From: Capsicum annuum
Lineage: Eukaryota > Streptophyta > Magnoliopsida > Solanales > Solanaceae
DNA length: 64,000 bases
Assembly (NCBI RefSeq): GCF_002878395.1
Contig: NC_061121.1
Span: forward strand, 47,333,828 to 47,397,827
Reading direction: 5' to 3'
The notes beneath the pieces were generated by a model. That model saw only the letters and a program-made list of their open reading frames with translations. It searched no databases and was not told the DNA's origin. The first letter of the stretch is position 1. The number at the start of each line of letters is the position of its first letter. Shown one piece after another: positions 48,431-60,671 of this stretch. The position numbers were made by a program, and so were the translations under genes.

Positions 48431-48950
48431 TGATCAACATTTATCTTGATTTTATGAGAACAAATTTTGGGAGAAATGCCTATAATGCCTGCGACAGTTC
48501 ATCCGATAGCACGAATGAAATTTTTCACAATTGCTTCAAGGCATCCACTTGATAAGGTTCATGATCACCACTACAATGATTGGCAATGCATTATACTCAC
48601 CAAAGAAATATATTGGGGATGGGAGGGTAACGGCTTAAGTTCAAGTTGAGGTGGTTCAATAATAAACGGCTTGGTGGGTGGACTCTTACAGTTTTTCAAA
48701 TCAAGATCCAATTTGACTGGGCTCTTGGTGTAAGATCTAAGACCCATCAATGAAGCTACCACCTCATCATATTCTTCAACCACCTCACTTCCAAAGTTGC
48801 ACAATACACCCACCAAGGGTCATTCACAAGATCCATTTCAATGGTGTTAGCCACCTCATCATCAACCACATCAATCACCAAAATAACTTGAAAGTTCATA
48901 GGTTACTTTATGGACTTACACACATTGAAGGATACTTCTTTATTGTTCAC

Positions 48951-49427
48951 CTAAAATTTTATCTCCCCACATTCCACATCAACTAAGGCCCTTTCGGTAG
49001 CTAAGAATGGTCTACCAAGAATGATTAGGACCTCATGATCAATCTCACAATCAAGAATAATGAAGTAGGCCAAAAAGATAAACCGGTCAACTTTCACCAA
49101 AACATCATACAACACACTAATGGGCTTTTTGATTAAACGATCAGTCATTAGAAGCCTCATAATGGTAGGCTTAGGAGTACCCAAGCCTAACTTTCTAAGC
49201 ACAACAAATGGCATCAAATTAATACTTGCCTTAAGATCACACAACACTTTTCCAAATTTGTAGACCCCGATAGTGCAAGGAATAGTGAATGCACCCGAAT
49301 CTTCTTTCTTCACCACCATTGTGCTAGACATTATAGCACTACAATTATAGGTTACCTCAATTGTTTCAAAATCTATGACTTGCTTCTTTGTAACCAAGTC
49401 CTTCATAAATTTAGCATAACCAGGCAT
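48951..49427 (-). pseudogene. Element B aspartic protease
   Basis: An open stretch of 158 codons has the Athila protease layout: a VCDL-type active-site loop, then KLGLGTPKPTIMRLLMTDR, DVLVKVDRFIF and LGRPFLATERALVDV. The loop reads CDLKASINLMP where relatives read CDLGAS, so a conserved glycine after the catalytic aspartate is changed. The linker to reverse transcriptase (48950-48430) is broken by stops; a fragment at 48816-48571 encodes the usual SPVKLDLDLKNCKSPPTKP-type spacer. Confidence 0.85.
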
Positions 49428-51035
49428 TTCTATAAGGCTTCTAGCAACAAAATATTCACCAATAAATTGCTAAACTTTGCAAGGAACTTCTTAAACTTGG
49501 TATCATCATCCTTCTTCTTGAGCCTTTATGGGAATGGGGGAGGAATTTTGATTTTTGGCAATGGAACAATTGGAGTTTTATCTATTTTTGGAGTATCATC
49601 CTCAATCGCCTTTAGAGTTTTCTCACTTTCAACATTTTCTTCAACTACTGTTGGTCGTTCAAATTTAGGCTTTGGATCATTATCAATTGGATCTTTTAGC
49701 CGCTTTCTTTTTGCATTGTCTTTTTCATCATTTGTCTTTTCATTGGGGTTTTCACCAAGATCAACAACATCTTTACCAAGAGTTCAACCACTCCTAGTGA
49801 CAACAGCCATGATGTGAGCATTATTTTTAGGGTTAACAACTGTGTTACTAGGTAATCCACCCTTTGGTCCTATATTAAGTTGTGCAGAGATTTGGCCCAA
49901 TTGAGTTTCGAGTTGCTTGATAGAGGCCGAGTGAGATGTCACCATTTGATTTAGTTGTGAGAAGTCACCTTTAATTTCTCTCACTATCTTGTCGGTCCCC
50001 TCAACACCCATTAAAATCCGAGCAAGGACATCTTCACTTTTGAGCTTATCCAGGTCACCTGACTCTTTACCCTTTGCCTAATTATGTGGAGGTACATACC
50101 GATCATAATCTCTCTTTTTATCTCTCCAATCATGATCTCTATCACCCAAATCTCTATCACGATCTCCTTTCTTCCAACCTTGATTCCTGCCTTGCCTTTG
50201 GTAGGTAGGGTGGAAACCCCCCGATTGGTTTGACAAGAACCAAATTTCTTCATCAAGAGACTCCATTTCATAATCATCATAAGCTTTATCACTCTTAGAA
50301 GCAATGTCGTTTACCGACTTAGGAGGAGCTCCTATCACACGCTTGGTAAGAAAATCAAGTTGTGTCATCAATTTAGCCATATTTGCATTTCTTTCTTTAT
50401 CTTTTTTCTTTTTCTCTTGACTCATAAAAGATGTGGAAGGAGCCTCCATGGCCACCTCGGTATATCTTGTGTGCCACCCTCTACTTTGCTTTGCCACTTG
50501 ATCTAACAAAGTTGTCGCAACACCATATGACAGTCTAACAAGAGAACCCTCGGCCTCATTATCGACTACCATCTTATTTAATTGATCTAACGCCCTATAG
50601 AAAATTTGGAGAAGAATCTTATCCAGAACCTCATGATTTAGAAATTGTATTAACTTGTTGTTGAACCATTGCCAAACCTCATATAACGCTTCGCCATTAA
50701 GTTAGCGAAAGTTGATGATTTCATCTATTAGTTGCAACATTTAAGAAGGAGGAAAATATCTTTCCAAGAATGCCTCCGTGAGCTCACTCCATGTAGTGAT
50801 ATATCCTGTGGGCAAAGACCGCAACCATAAGACCATTTCTCCCATCAAAGAGAATGGGAAAAGAAGCAACCGGATTGACTCTTGAGATATGTGGGCTATA
50901 TCAAATAAAGAACACACATCAATAAAATTCTTCAAATGTAGATTAGCATCCTCATGAGCTTGGCCTCAAAATAACCCTTTCATTTGAAGCAAATAAAGCA
51001 TCACACTAGTAACGTGAAATACTCCATTTAGTTTG
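49428..51035 (-). pseudogene. gag: Element B gag, 5' end deleted
   Basis: The capsid part at 50935-50741 reads IRLLLFPFSLMGEMVLWLRS, then TTWSELTEAFLERYFPPS, a retrotransposon gag core. 50572-50078 continues with a lysine-rich region and MAKLMTQLDFLTKRV. 50011-49784 has the Athila-like SHSASIKQLETQLGQISAQL. The sequence stops abruptly near 51036, where it meets the LTR, so the gag start, leader and primer site are missing. Confidence 0.85.
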
Positions 51036-52189
51036 GGGGATTTAGTTTGAATGTGTTTATAAATGACAACTACTTCAATTTTAGTGCACTAGCTTGACGT
51101 TGAAGAATGCTAAAAGTGAATTCAATAGAGAATAAGCCTTGGGGTTATGCAATTATAGGTGTGGGATCAAGCATGGGTATTTGCCCATTTATTCAATTTT
51201 TAGCTAAAAGTCATGGGTAGGCTAGATGTCAATGTATTCATATCAATATTTCAATGACAACACCAAATTTCACAAATGGGTTCTTTCGAACACCTCACAA
51301 GTATGACAATTTCCCATATCTATTACCTCAATTGACATCCTTTTGTCTAAGAGATATTATTAAATGGAATGAATCAAGTTATTGGTTGAATTTATTCCTC
51401 ACCCATGTCTTCTCTTTCAAGAATGACATGGGTTCTAAGGTGGTTGGAGTTTGTAACCCCCAACTCTCAATTAATTCATGAAATAAATGCAACATCCATC
51501 ACAACTAACTAATTAGAAAAATAATTAGCCAAAACCCATGCACTACCACTACCTAAGAAAGCATAACCCCAAGATTAGAACTTAGCTACTCATAGATAAA
51601 AGGGAAAAGAATATACCAAAGTTATCATTAACTTCATCCATGAGAAATAGAGATAATGTAGTTCCACACTTGGGGCTTTAATAATTCTTCAATGGAAAAT
51701 CACTAACATATATTTTTCATTCAAGCTTAGTAAAAAATTCTCAAAAGATGAAAAGATGGATGCTAAAAGAGAAGAAAGGAGCTAAAAAGCTAAAAAAAGA
51801 GGCTATATTCCAAAAGATGAAAACTAGGTCTTCAAAGATGAGCTAAAAGACTCTTTTTAAACTCCACTCTACATTTGATGGAAATTACAAAAACGCCCTC
51901 TTATTCTTGATCTTCTTGAGCAGATCCAAAGCGGATGAAGAGCAGACAGAGAGCAGATGGCTAGCAGCTCCAAAGCAGATGTGAAATGAATGCAAAGTAG
52001 ATGCAAAATGGATGACTCATTTTCTTTACATTTGTCTTCTTGATGACTTGAATGACTTGTCCAATCTTCTCTTTTTACTTTTACCTACATAAATTGGCAT
52101 TACGTAAGAGAGTACCATTAAATCAATGAAAAAACATGATAATTTAGGCATAAAAGGTACTAGAAAGATGTCAAATTGATGACTTATCA
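51036..52189 (-). repeat. Element B 5' LTR, inner end truncated
   Basis: It matches the 3' LTR from about position 42804 onward. The LTR segment equivalent to 42629-42803 is missing together with the primer site. It carries a motif block at 51917-52015. Confidence 0.88.
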
Positions 52190-52522
52190 GGGTGCCGCTT
52201 CTAGTGCCACCAGTGGGCTGCGCCCAAATAGGCTCTATGCACTTCATTCCCAATAGGATCAGGAGAGTTCTCATTATGTAGTTACTGGTACATTACAAGT
52301 CTTTCACTTACATGTTTATACTTTGTTAGATCCTACAGCTTTTGTCTTTTGTAACTTCTTACATAGCCGTCAGCTTTGGAGTCAGTCCCGAAATCCTAAC
52401 AGAGCCTTTCTTAGTATCTACCCTATTAGGTAAGTCTATCATAGCTCAGAAGGTATACAGGAACTGTCTGGTTATGGGGTCTCAGAAAGTTACTCCAGTA
52501 GACCTTGTAGAGCTAGTGATGA
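52190..52522 (+). pseudogene. Element A2 continuation: nucleocapsid end and protease start
   Basis: It resumes the A2 sequence after element B, matching A from 37100 to about 37430. The protease loop reads LDPTAFVF where A has LDPGVSLSF, so the glycine of the active site is lost. The match stops near 52522 in the protease; the rest of A2 pol and its 3' LTR are absent. Confidence 0.82.
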
Positions 52523-52690
52523 CAAAGTAAGGCTAATATAAGTGTAAGGCAAAGCTGAATCTGAGAACCCTATTGGGCAGCACCTAGTGTATGCAGAGGA
52601 AAATTTCTTATGTAATGACCAATCTATTACTAGTATCACACTGAGAGGGCACGAAAGAACTAAAACAATCGCTTTGGATTGATTAACTGA
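52523..52690. other. Unassigned seam between A2 and C gag
   Basis: About 165 bp match neither A nor a recognisable part of C by eye. It may be the diverged gag-protease linker of C or filler DNA from the deletion that removed the end of A2. Confidence 0.4.
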
Positions 52691-53900
52691 AAACTATAAT
52701 ATCCATTCGCCTGACCTAATGCCTGTCTACCTGAAATCACAGAACCTGAAGGTCTATAACCTGATCCCTATAAAATATCCTGAAATGGACTACCATAATA
52801 TTCACAGAAACCTCTGCTAGAAAAATCTTTGCCTTGAAAGGCTTGTCCACTAAACTCTCTCTGACAGTGCACCATCTTGGTGTATTCATAGTAGCCTAGG
52901 TAATAGACTCAATAAACTTGGCATGCTCAATAATTCTTTAAAACAAAGCCCTTGAAACAACCATCTAAGTAGTAGTCAATTAATAAAGACCCCCTAATTC
53001 CTTCATAAACTTTTGAATCCTCTTGTACTTAATGGAGATGCTGGCGGCTGAATATCTAGATAGAGTATAGAAATATGTCTCATACTTGGTAATAGTCATG
53101 GAACCTTGCCTTAAGTGATCAAACTCATCCCATATCTGATCTCTTAAACTGTAGGATACAAACTTCTCCAAAAAAATTCATGGAAAAACTGAGTCTGTCA
53201 TAACAGGCAAACCCAATGGCCTACAACTAGAAAGCAATTTCCACCAATTTCTAGAAACATTTTTCAACTAATAGGTAGTATAATAAACTTCATAAGATTG
53301 AAGGGATCTATGATTTTATATCTTATCCTGGAAATCAATCAAAAACTTATAGTCATCCTCACCATTTTCTCCACTAAACTTGGGAGGAGCCAAGCAGATA
53401 AACATCTCAAACCTCTTCTGATCATTAGAAGACACCATAGTACTCAAAGTAAATAGAGGGATAGTAAGTCTGACAAATAATGATTCCACACATAGGGGGT
53501 ACCATAGATGATGGTTGTACCCCTGAAAAAAGAATACCATAAGAAGATGGTGGTATAGATGGTGGAACACCACTCAAAGTTTGAGAATACTAGCTACACT
53601 CAATGGAACACACTCCAAGCAACTCAAAAAATAAATCAACAAGTCCTAAAGCACTAGGGTGTCAACTAAACTCTGTTGAATTTGAGTTGGCCCTGCACCC
53701 CCTGTGTGATAATTATCTCTGGTATACACAACCTCAGGTATGAGAGAGTCCTCCCTAGCGCGTCCGCTGGTCGGGGCACCTCCTCATTCCCATCCTCTAC
53801 CTCCAAGTCGACCATGACCCTTGCCTCATATTGTAATTTGGTCTCTCATATCGAGTGCCAACTCAGAATCCCTAGAATATTTGGACTTAGTCCTCACCAT
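52690..53900 (-). pseudogene. gag: Element C gag
   Basis: The likely start is the ATG at 53900-53898, opening MVRTKSKYSRDSELALDMRD. A segment at 53573-53316 has FICLAPPKFSGENGEDDYKF, and 53171-52980 has RDQIWDEFDHLRQGSMTITK, the gag core of chromoviruses. Several stops and shifts separate the pieces. Gag is oriented toward pol at 33622, and the protease part between them was lost with the A/A2 insertion. Confidence 0.82.
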
Positions 53901-54094
53901 CTGTAAAGAAAAGAATGGAATACAAGTTTAGAAAATTGGGTATGAACAACTCACATAACAAGAAATTAAATTAGAGAAATTTATCCTAAAGATATATTAT
54001 AACCTCTCAAAGATAGATACGAACGTCTACGTACTAATTTGTGAGACTCTACTAGACATCCTACTCTTACACTTATGTGATCGGTGAACCTGAT

Positions 54095-54106
54095 GCTCTA
54101 CTACCA
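54095..54106 (-). other. Primer binding site of C, degenerate
   Basis: The element strand reads TGGTAGTAGAGC, two or three changes from the initiator-Met primer sequence. It lies three bases after the LTR and is followed by a CATCAGGTTCACCGATC leader phrase. Confidence 0.72.
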
Positions 54107-54689
54107 ATTTGTCCTGACTCAAAAATAAGGAAATGATGGCACTTGCACTTTTTACGGTCCAACCTTGATAAGTAAGCCAATCAAACAAAAAGACAAGAAA
54201 CATATTAATAAGGAAGAGAAGATTAAGATGACACTTTAAAATTGAAGTCTAGTTGATACCCCACAATGTAAGTGGAAACCTAAATAAAATGTCATAAAAA
54301 CCCATAAAACCTAATGCCATAAGTATAAGAGTATCTAATATATAATCGAATCGAAAAATACATAGCCAAACTCTGAAATTGAAATAAAGACATATAACAA
54401 TAGATAGGATTAGGCCTTGGGTCAACTCTGATAGCCTAAAGCGTGCCAGTACCTCAAAATTACTAAATCCTCACGCAAGAACTCAGCCATTGCGTATCTT
54501 ACTTGTACTTGCATCTGTACCAAAAAGGCACACTAAGAGTGAGTATAGTCCATTTGTACTCTATAGGTATCATAGGCCGACTAAGCAAAGTAAATAATAA
54601 GATAAATAAACAAAATACTATGAGCATGCAACCTGCAAGCAAAAACAATTCCCAAATGATAGCTCACACAGTCTCCACAATAACTCTAA

Positions 54690-54730
54690 TATATATATAA
54701 AGAGAGAGGGAGAGGGAGAGAGAGAGAGAA
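54690..54730. repeat. (TA)n then (GA)n microsatellite
   Basis: ATATATATAT is followed by a run of GAGAGAGGGAGAG units. It is absent from the equivalent place of the other C LTR (near 3445), so it arose or expanded after insertion. Confidence 0.85.
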
Positions 54731-56063
54731 TGGACAAGCATATATATTAAAACTAAAAACATGGTAGAAAACACATAGAGAAAGTAAAAATAATGTGATG
54801 CAATGCAAATGGTGATGGGATATTTTGTATACACCTTCCAAGCCTCAGCGCTTCCTAGATAGGACCTATGGGAGGCTCGCATTCTATATAATTTTTCAAT
54901 CTCAACCTTCTCAATTAATGACCTTGGCCTTGGCTTTTCAGAATGTCATGACCAACCTTGCCGGCAATAACCTCAGTCAAGGATTTTTCAAAAGTGATAC
55001 ATTTTCCTTCAAACTCAATGTTTCTCAATGATACCAATATCTCATGAATGTGTATGTATAAAATGAGGATGATATGCTCGCGATCACACCAATATAAAAA
55101 TAACTGATCCATTCAAATAGGTGTACACGTGAGCTAAAATATTAGCTCAGTATATTAATAATTTATTATATCAGTTCTTATTAGGCACCATTGCAATAAA
55201 CGTACATGTAAGACATCATTAATAGCATATCAACCCATAACTTGAGCATTTATATCATGATAAAAGCAAACAGTGCTCAATAAGGCCTATAATATCTAAT
55301 TCAAGCCCTTGTACGAGCATCATATTAGGAAATAAGACAAGAAAAATACACACATAAGTTGAATGATGTCAAATAAAGACCCCACATGGACAAAACGTAG
55401 TATATAATATCATAAGTAAATAACAACAGAGTATAAGCCCCCACACTGACATCACATAATATATAATAGATAGAAAAGTCATATCCCATAGTTATTTTCC
55501 CAACTCATAACATGTTACTTATTTTTTAACTATCCAACCCAGTCTGATGAAAGTTAATCTACAACCTACCTTGAAATAACAAAATTCAAGCCTAAAGTCC
55601 TTCAACACGGAGCATTTACCTTTCAAACAACCTCGAAATCAACTACAATATTCAAATATAGTATCTATGCATTAAAAGAAAGCTATTGATACCCATATTA
55701 CCCATATTTTATCCTGGGCAAAATGAATTTGAAAAATGAGTTTGAAAACAAAGTAAGTAAAACCAAAATTTTATTTTAGAAATACATTCCTCAAGGTTAA
55801 AGGAATCTACAGTTGAAAACCACGCAAAAATGAGTTAAAAATAAGGTCTAAATTAAAGAAAAATCATTTAAAGCTTTCCCGAGAAATCCTCAAAATTTCA
55901 TGTTAAAACAGAGATTAAAAAGTATTTTGATGTTATGGTTCAATAAAAAGTATTGAAAATATAGTTTTTGATATTACCCCAGCTCAAATTGTGATGAAAA
56001 CTCTAAAAGTTGCCCAAATCCGAAGCTCAAAATCCAAAAATAGTGAAAATTATAAAATAGAAT

Positions 56064-56072
56064 TTATATACA
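56064..56072 (-). promoter_or_regulatory. Possible TATA box of LTR C
   Basis: On the element strand TATATAAAT follows directly after the motif block of LTR C. The equivalent place in the left copy (4739-4745) reads TATATGAA, so it has decayed there. Confidence 0.5.
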
Positions 56073-57370
56073 GCGATGGCTGCTAAAGCGGTACAAGGAC
56101 GCTAAAGAGGCTATCACTTAAATGATGCTTGGCCACTAAAGAGGCTACCAAGACCGCTAAAGATTTTGCACCAAATATCAACAAGTGCTTATTTTGGGCA
56201 AGTCAACAATGCTCTGAACAGACCTCAGAATTTGATAGTAACTCCACAGAAATATATCATATATGCTACCAGGCTAATTTCAATATTTTGGACTCAATGG
56301 CAACGTCAAATTATTTTTTAAAAAAATATTTTTAACAAATTAACCCCCAAAATTCCTTAAGGCATATTCACTAATTTTTCAAACGGAGGATCAAACTACA
56401 AATTAAAGGCTCTGAACCCAAACCAACCAGCTACTAATTCAAATTTGATATTTTGAATCTAATGGAACTATTCAAATAGCTATTCGGCACTCAAAGAGAA
56501 ATGTTGACCGATGTCAAGTAGGAAACCTTTAAAGCTCCTAAATACTTCAAACTGTTAAACTCCTCCAGTAGACATTGAAAATTGTGTCAACCATCCTCAC
56601 ATGCCAAAATTAATATTTAGAAACTATGGAGAAGGACAAAATAGTTAAATCATATAAAAATAAGATTTCACAAATTAGGTCATTACAAATTACATGTGAT
56701 AAATTTTTATAAGTAAGAAGTAATTGAAGAAAGAGCACGAAATCCATGTACATACATGAACTTTATCTACTATATTAATAGAAGTAACTTACAAATTGAC
56801 TTGGTAGAGATTGATCTATCCCTATGGTATAGGCTTATGATTTTGAGCATCTCAAGATGATTATCATCTTCTACTGACCAACCACAACATAACTCCACAA
56901 TCTGATCCGTATAAATAATCCACACTGACCAATAGGAAAATGATGAAAGGACAATAATTGGGTCTCATCAATATTAGTTCTAAGATACATACCTAGTGTG
57001 GATCAAGCTTATATCTATTGCAATGATGTCAGATAATGTCTGCAAGTAAGAACAAGTATTCTCTTCTTTTATTACCATGGACACTATTCACGTGATGCAA
57101 AGTCTTACACTATATTGCCTACTCTAGAGTTAAACAACAGGAGAAGGGGGTAGGGGTATTTACGAATATAGATAAATGCAGAACTCAAAAGATTTGGAAG
57201 TATAAATTGAGGGATAAAGCTAAAAGATAATCTACAAATTAAGCATACAACAAAATTTTAATCTACAAATTATGAGGACAACAAACTGAACTGTAACCTT
57301 TAAATTAGGCAAACCCCATATTGAAATATGCAACAAGGATACGGAAGAAATTCAAAGATTAAGAAGTAAG

Positions 57371-57444
57371 CAGAAGAAATTACACTTAACAGATGTCAAG
57401 ACCTAAACAGAAGAAATTACATTTAACAGATGTCAAGACCTTAG
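57371..57444. repeat. 37-bp tandem duplication
   Basis: CAGAAGAAATTACACTTAAC followed by AGATGTCAAGACCT is repeated once at a spacing of 37 bp, with a few changes (TACACTTAAC against TACATTTAAC). Confidence 0.88.
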
Positions 57445-58063
57445 TATCATGCCTTGAGGAATAACTACAGAGGTAAGGCAAAAAACTAAAGTCTATATCT
57501 TTTAAAATAAGCCAACTTCCAGTGAAACCTATTTGAAGTTTAGGTTCATAGGGTGACACAAATGAAGTTATCATCAATATATCTTTTGTATTCTGTCTTC
57601 AGAAAATAGATAGAAGAAATAGATTACCTGAGCATAAAGTATGTTGGGGACCTTTGAGAGACTAAGACGACTAATAAAAGATGACATATTATTTAAGGAG
57701 ACGTTGGAGACCGTATTCTTAGCAAGGTAATTTTCGATGATAACTTTTGAAGTGATAAAACTAGAAACTTAAATAATAATAATAAATGATATTCTTGAGC
57801 ATTATTCCAAAGAGTAGGGTGAAATTAAAAAAATATAAAAAAGAAGTTGGAAAATTTATCATTTTGAAGTGTCAGAGAAACAAATAAGAAAAAAATATTG
57901 ATGAAGTAGTATATGAACATTTGATTGAGACTTTTACAGAAGGAGTACGATGGGATATTTGTAGGCATTAGTTTTAGGATTTTTAAAATTAAATAGGCTA
58001 TTTAAATTAGTAAGGGGTATTTTAGCAATTTCACTTTAAAATTTTAGAGTTCATGCTATTAAG

Positions 58064-58154
<91 letters not shown>
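58064..58154. repeat. Compound microsatellite (GTA)n(TA)n
   Basis: About 12 GTA units (58064-58101) are followed by a TA run with one AAA interruption (58102-58154). Confidence 0.95.
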
Positions 58155-58158
<4 letters not shown>

Positions 58159-58159
58159 T

Positions 58160-58345
58160 GGGTATAATTTGGTTCAAATTAAAAAAACCAAAAAATTAAA
58201 TCGAAATTAAATTTTGATTTTGATTTTTTGATTTTTTTTGCTCAGTTTCAATTTCAAAATTTAAAATTTTGGTTAATCAGTTTGATATTTGGTTTTCAAA
58301 AAATAATTTGGTTCAACCGAAAAACTAAAATTATATATATTATAT
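58160..58345. repeat. AT-rich repeat with AACCAAA/TTTGGTT motifs
   Basis: Several copies of TTTGGTT and its complement AACCAAA, plus AAATCGAAATT/AATTTTGATTT-like halves, make imperfect inverted repeats. Such sequences are common in plant intergenic DNA and may be a degraded non-autonomous DNA transposon. I cannot define ends. Confidence 0.35.
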
Positions 58346-58792
58346 ATTATATTAATATTTTATTATATTTAAATTATATACATATATTATACCCAACCCA
58401 ATACCAAATTTCAACCCGCAACAATAGGCCCAATACCCATTATAATAAGTATAAATAACATAAATACCAACTCTTTTGCAAGTAATTGCACTCTCTCTCA
58501 TTTTTTTAATTACTTTACTCTCTCTCCCTATTAATATACATAACATAGCAGATATATACATAGCTTTCGATGTATATGTTGGAATTTTTTTAATATGTTT
58601 AGGGAGTTGGAATTTTTTGTAATATTGAAAACATAAGTTGCGTATTTGTGTAATTTTTAGTTATAATATACTACCCCAAATCCCCAACCCTAATCACATT
58701 CCTAATCAGTAGACAGTCATAGCCTCTCACAAACTCTCCCTCAACAGACCAAAAAATTAATATCATATATCGCCTCTCGGTCTCACATACTC

Positions 58793-60655
58793 TATAAGAC
58801 CCTTAAAATTTCCATCATTTTATTTTTGACCTTCCCATATTAGAAATATCAAATTTTTACTTGAATTGAGTTTAAGAATGTTAAAAAGGTAATTTAGGAA
58901 GGTTTTTGAATTTTCAAAAAGGGTTCGAGGCAATTTTGGAACATTGAGGCAGTAAGCCTCCGCGATATTAGAGTGTCACGCCAAGGCATAATTTTCTTGC
59001 AGTTTTATTTTTATTCACTTGGGGTGAGAGACTTTTGGTCTTTTCACATTTATCACTATTTCTAAACATAAAATAGTCTCATTCCCATCAATTTTCAAAG
59101 ATCAAATCCCTCTATTTCACTCCCAAACACAAAATCCAAGAACATTCAAGGGTTTCACTGTGCATTCATCGTCGAGGAACCAAACTTCAAATTGATTATG
59201 AATTCTTGAATCATGTATCTCTTTCCCAAACTTTAATTTTACATTGACATATTTATTTAATGAATTTTCATGTGATTTAAATTGTGAATTTTGAAATTGA
59301 GTTGAAGGATTTTGGTTGTTATTTATTTAATTACTTGTCCCATGACTTGAATTGATTTTCCATGCTTTGAATTGTTGTTTTGGGATTGAATTGATACTTT
59401 GATTAAATGGTTGGAATAGTGAACATGGATTTCCCTAAATTGGACAAATTTTGACTTGGAACTGCATGAACCTCAACCCACTTTATGAATTTAATTTAAA
59501 TTACAAAAAATTATATGGTTTAACTTATTTTTGAACTCAATGCATTTCATTATTTGATAAATAAATATATAAATTAGTTTTGAAAGGCCTTGGTGGCCCT
59601 GAATTGAATTATAATGGAACTTGAAAATCCAGTGTGGTTGTGTGAATTTATTTGGAATGTGTGACTTCACTTGCAAGCATATTGGTTTGACGATACCAAG
59701 AGGTTAATTCCTTAATGAAATGACTCTAGGATAATGGTTGGAATTATGTTTGTAAAAATTAATAATTTTAATTTGGGCTTAAAAGGGGTTGTGCAGCTCT
59801 CCGTGGAAGGTTAAGGTCTCGAAAGGGACCAATACTGGAAACCACGCTTGCCGGTGTAGGGGTATTTATGATCATGTTCATATTTCACACATTATATATT
59901 TATTTTTATAATGACCGGAGCCTCGGTGGTTTTTTCCCTTTCTCTAATTTCTCTAGTTTGTGCGGCTACTACGCACTGGGCCCTTTTAATAAGAAGAGTT
60001 GAACCCATATATCTCGTGAGTGCCCTTAGGATGGTTAGAGATACAACATCTAGGTTAATTATTTTAAAATATCATTCTTAAACCTTTCCCTCTATCCCGA
60101 CATCTTATATATATGTATATAAATGTGTTCATTGTGGTTTGGACTGATTTTTGGACATGGCATTATGTTATCACTTTTCCTGAGTTACATACTAGTGGTC
60201 ACCCCTCTAATCATCCTAGGATGCTATATTATTTCATAATGTAGGGTCTGAAGACACTTCTTTTACCCCTATTCAGTGTTAGGTAGATTAGTATATTTAT
60301 TGAGTGGCTGTGAAGTGGTGAGCCTCCATCCTCCAAAAGGTCTTATCATTTCTATATTTTTTTATTTCGACTCAGTACTCTTGGATACTCTTGGTAATGG
60401 TCGAGGGCATGCCCCGACCTGCTTAGTATTTTGGTTTTAGAGGATATTATGGAAAAATGTGGGTTGGTTAGTTATTATTTTGACACCTAGTTTCTTTGAG
60501 TCATTCATTCATTTTCTTATTTCTGTTAAGTTGTCTTCCTTATTGTTCTAATTATTATTATTATTATACTCTTGAGGTTGGGTTAAGGGGTGGTGTCCGG
60601 TCCATGGTGGACTTGAGGTACCCATCACGACTAGTCCTTGGTTCAGGTTGAGACA
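58793..60655 (+). repeat. Element E 5' LTR
   Basis: It starts TATAAGACCC (TG changed to TA, compare TGTAAGACCCC of A) and ends GAGACA five bases before the primer site, giving 1863 bp. The second LTR is outside the window. Confidence 0.78.
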
Positions 60656-60659
60656 AGCT

Positions 60660-60671
60660 TGGTATCAGAGC
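60660..60671 (+). other. Primer binding site of E, initiator Met tRNA
   Basis: TGGTATCAGAGC is an exact match, just inside the LTR end. Confidence 0.93.

Larger units (their letters stand above)
42629..52189 (-). mobile_element. Element B, Athila-like retrotransposon inside A2 gag
   Basis: The 9561-bp insertion has TG...CA ends (TGATAACG at 42629, TTATCA at 52189) and a perfect target duplication GGGTG (42624-42628 and 52190-52194). The uninterrupted site in element A reads AGGTG (37100-37104). Gene order leftward on the minus strand is gag, protease, reverse transcriptase, RNase H and integrase. The protease type (CDL.ASINLMP) and reverse transcriptase type (TFTCPYGTFAFKRMPFGLC) fit the Athila lineage. 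The primer site, leader and gag start are deleted at the junction near 51036, so the copy cannot prime its own replication. Confidence 0.9.
3316..56687 (-). mobile_element. Element C, chromovirus forming the base of the nest
   Basis: C is a Ty3/gypsy element on the minus strand that has been pulled apart by later insertions. Its own DNA is the left (3') LTR at 3316-5169 and 30822-30996, pol at 30997-33622, gag at about 52690-53900, the primer site at 54095-54106 and the right (5') LTR at 54110-56687. The left LTR copy lacks about 450 bp at its outer end, so no target duplication can be read there. A chromodomain in the pol end (31000-31221) supports the chromovirus assignment. The remaining DNA inside these limits belongs to D, the Ogre element, A/A2 and B. 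Confidence 0.8.
54110..56687 (-). repeat. Element C 5' LTR, complete
   Basis: This 2578-bp LTR starts TGTAATGACC on the element strand and ends in ACA. It is uninterrupted and serves as the empty-site reference for D (TCAAG at 56515-56519). It contains a GA-rich microsatellite (54701-54730), a motif block at 56073-56165 and a TATATAAAT box (element strand, about 56072-56064). Confidence 0.85.
56688..58792. other. Non-coding DNA between elements C and E
   Basis: AT-rich sequence without recognisable coding potential; open stretches are about 60-75 codons and low-complexity. It contains the 37-bp duplication at 57371-57444, microsatellites at 58064-58154 and an AT-rich inverted-repeat-like block at 58160-58345. 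Confidence 0.55.

Noticed and set aside
49380..49817. 145-codon plus-strand serine/phenylalanine-rich frame
   Set aside because: It is antisense to the gag-protease part of element B.
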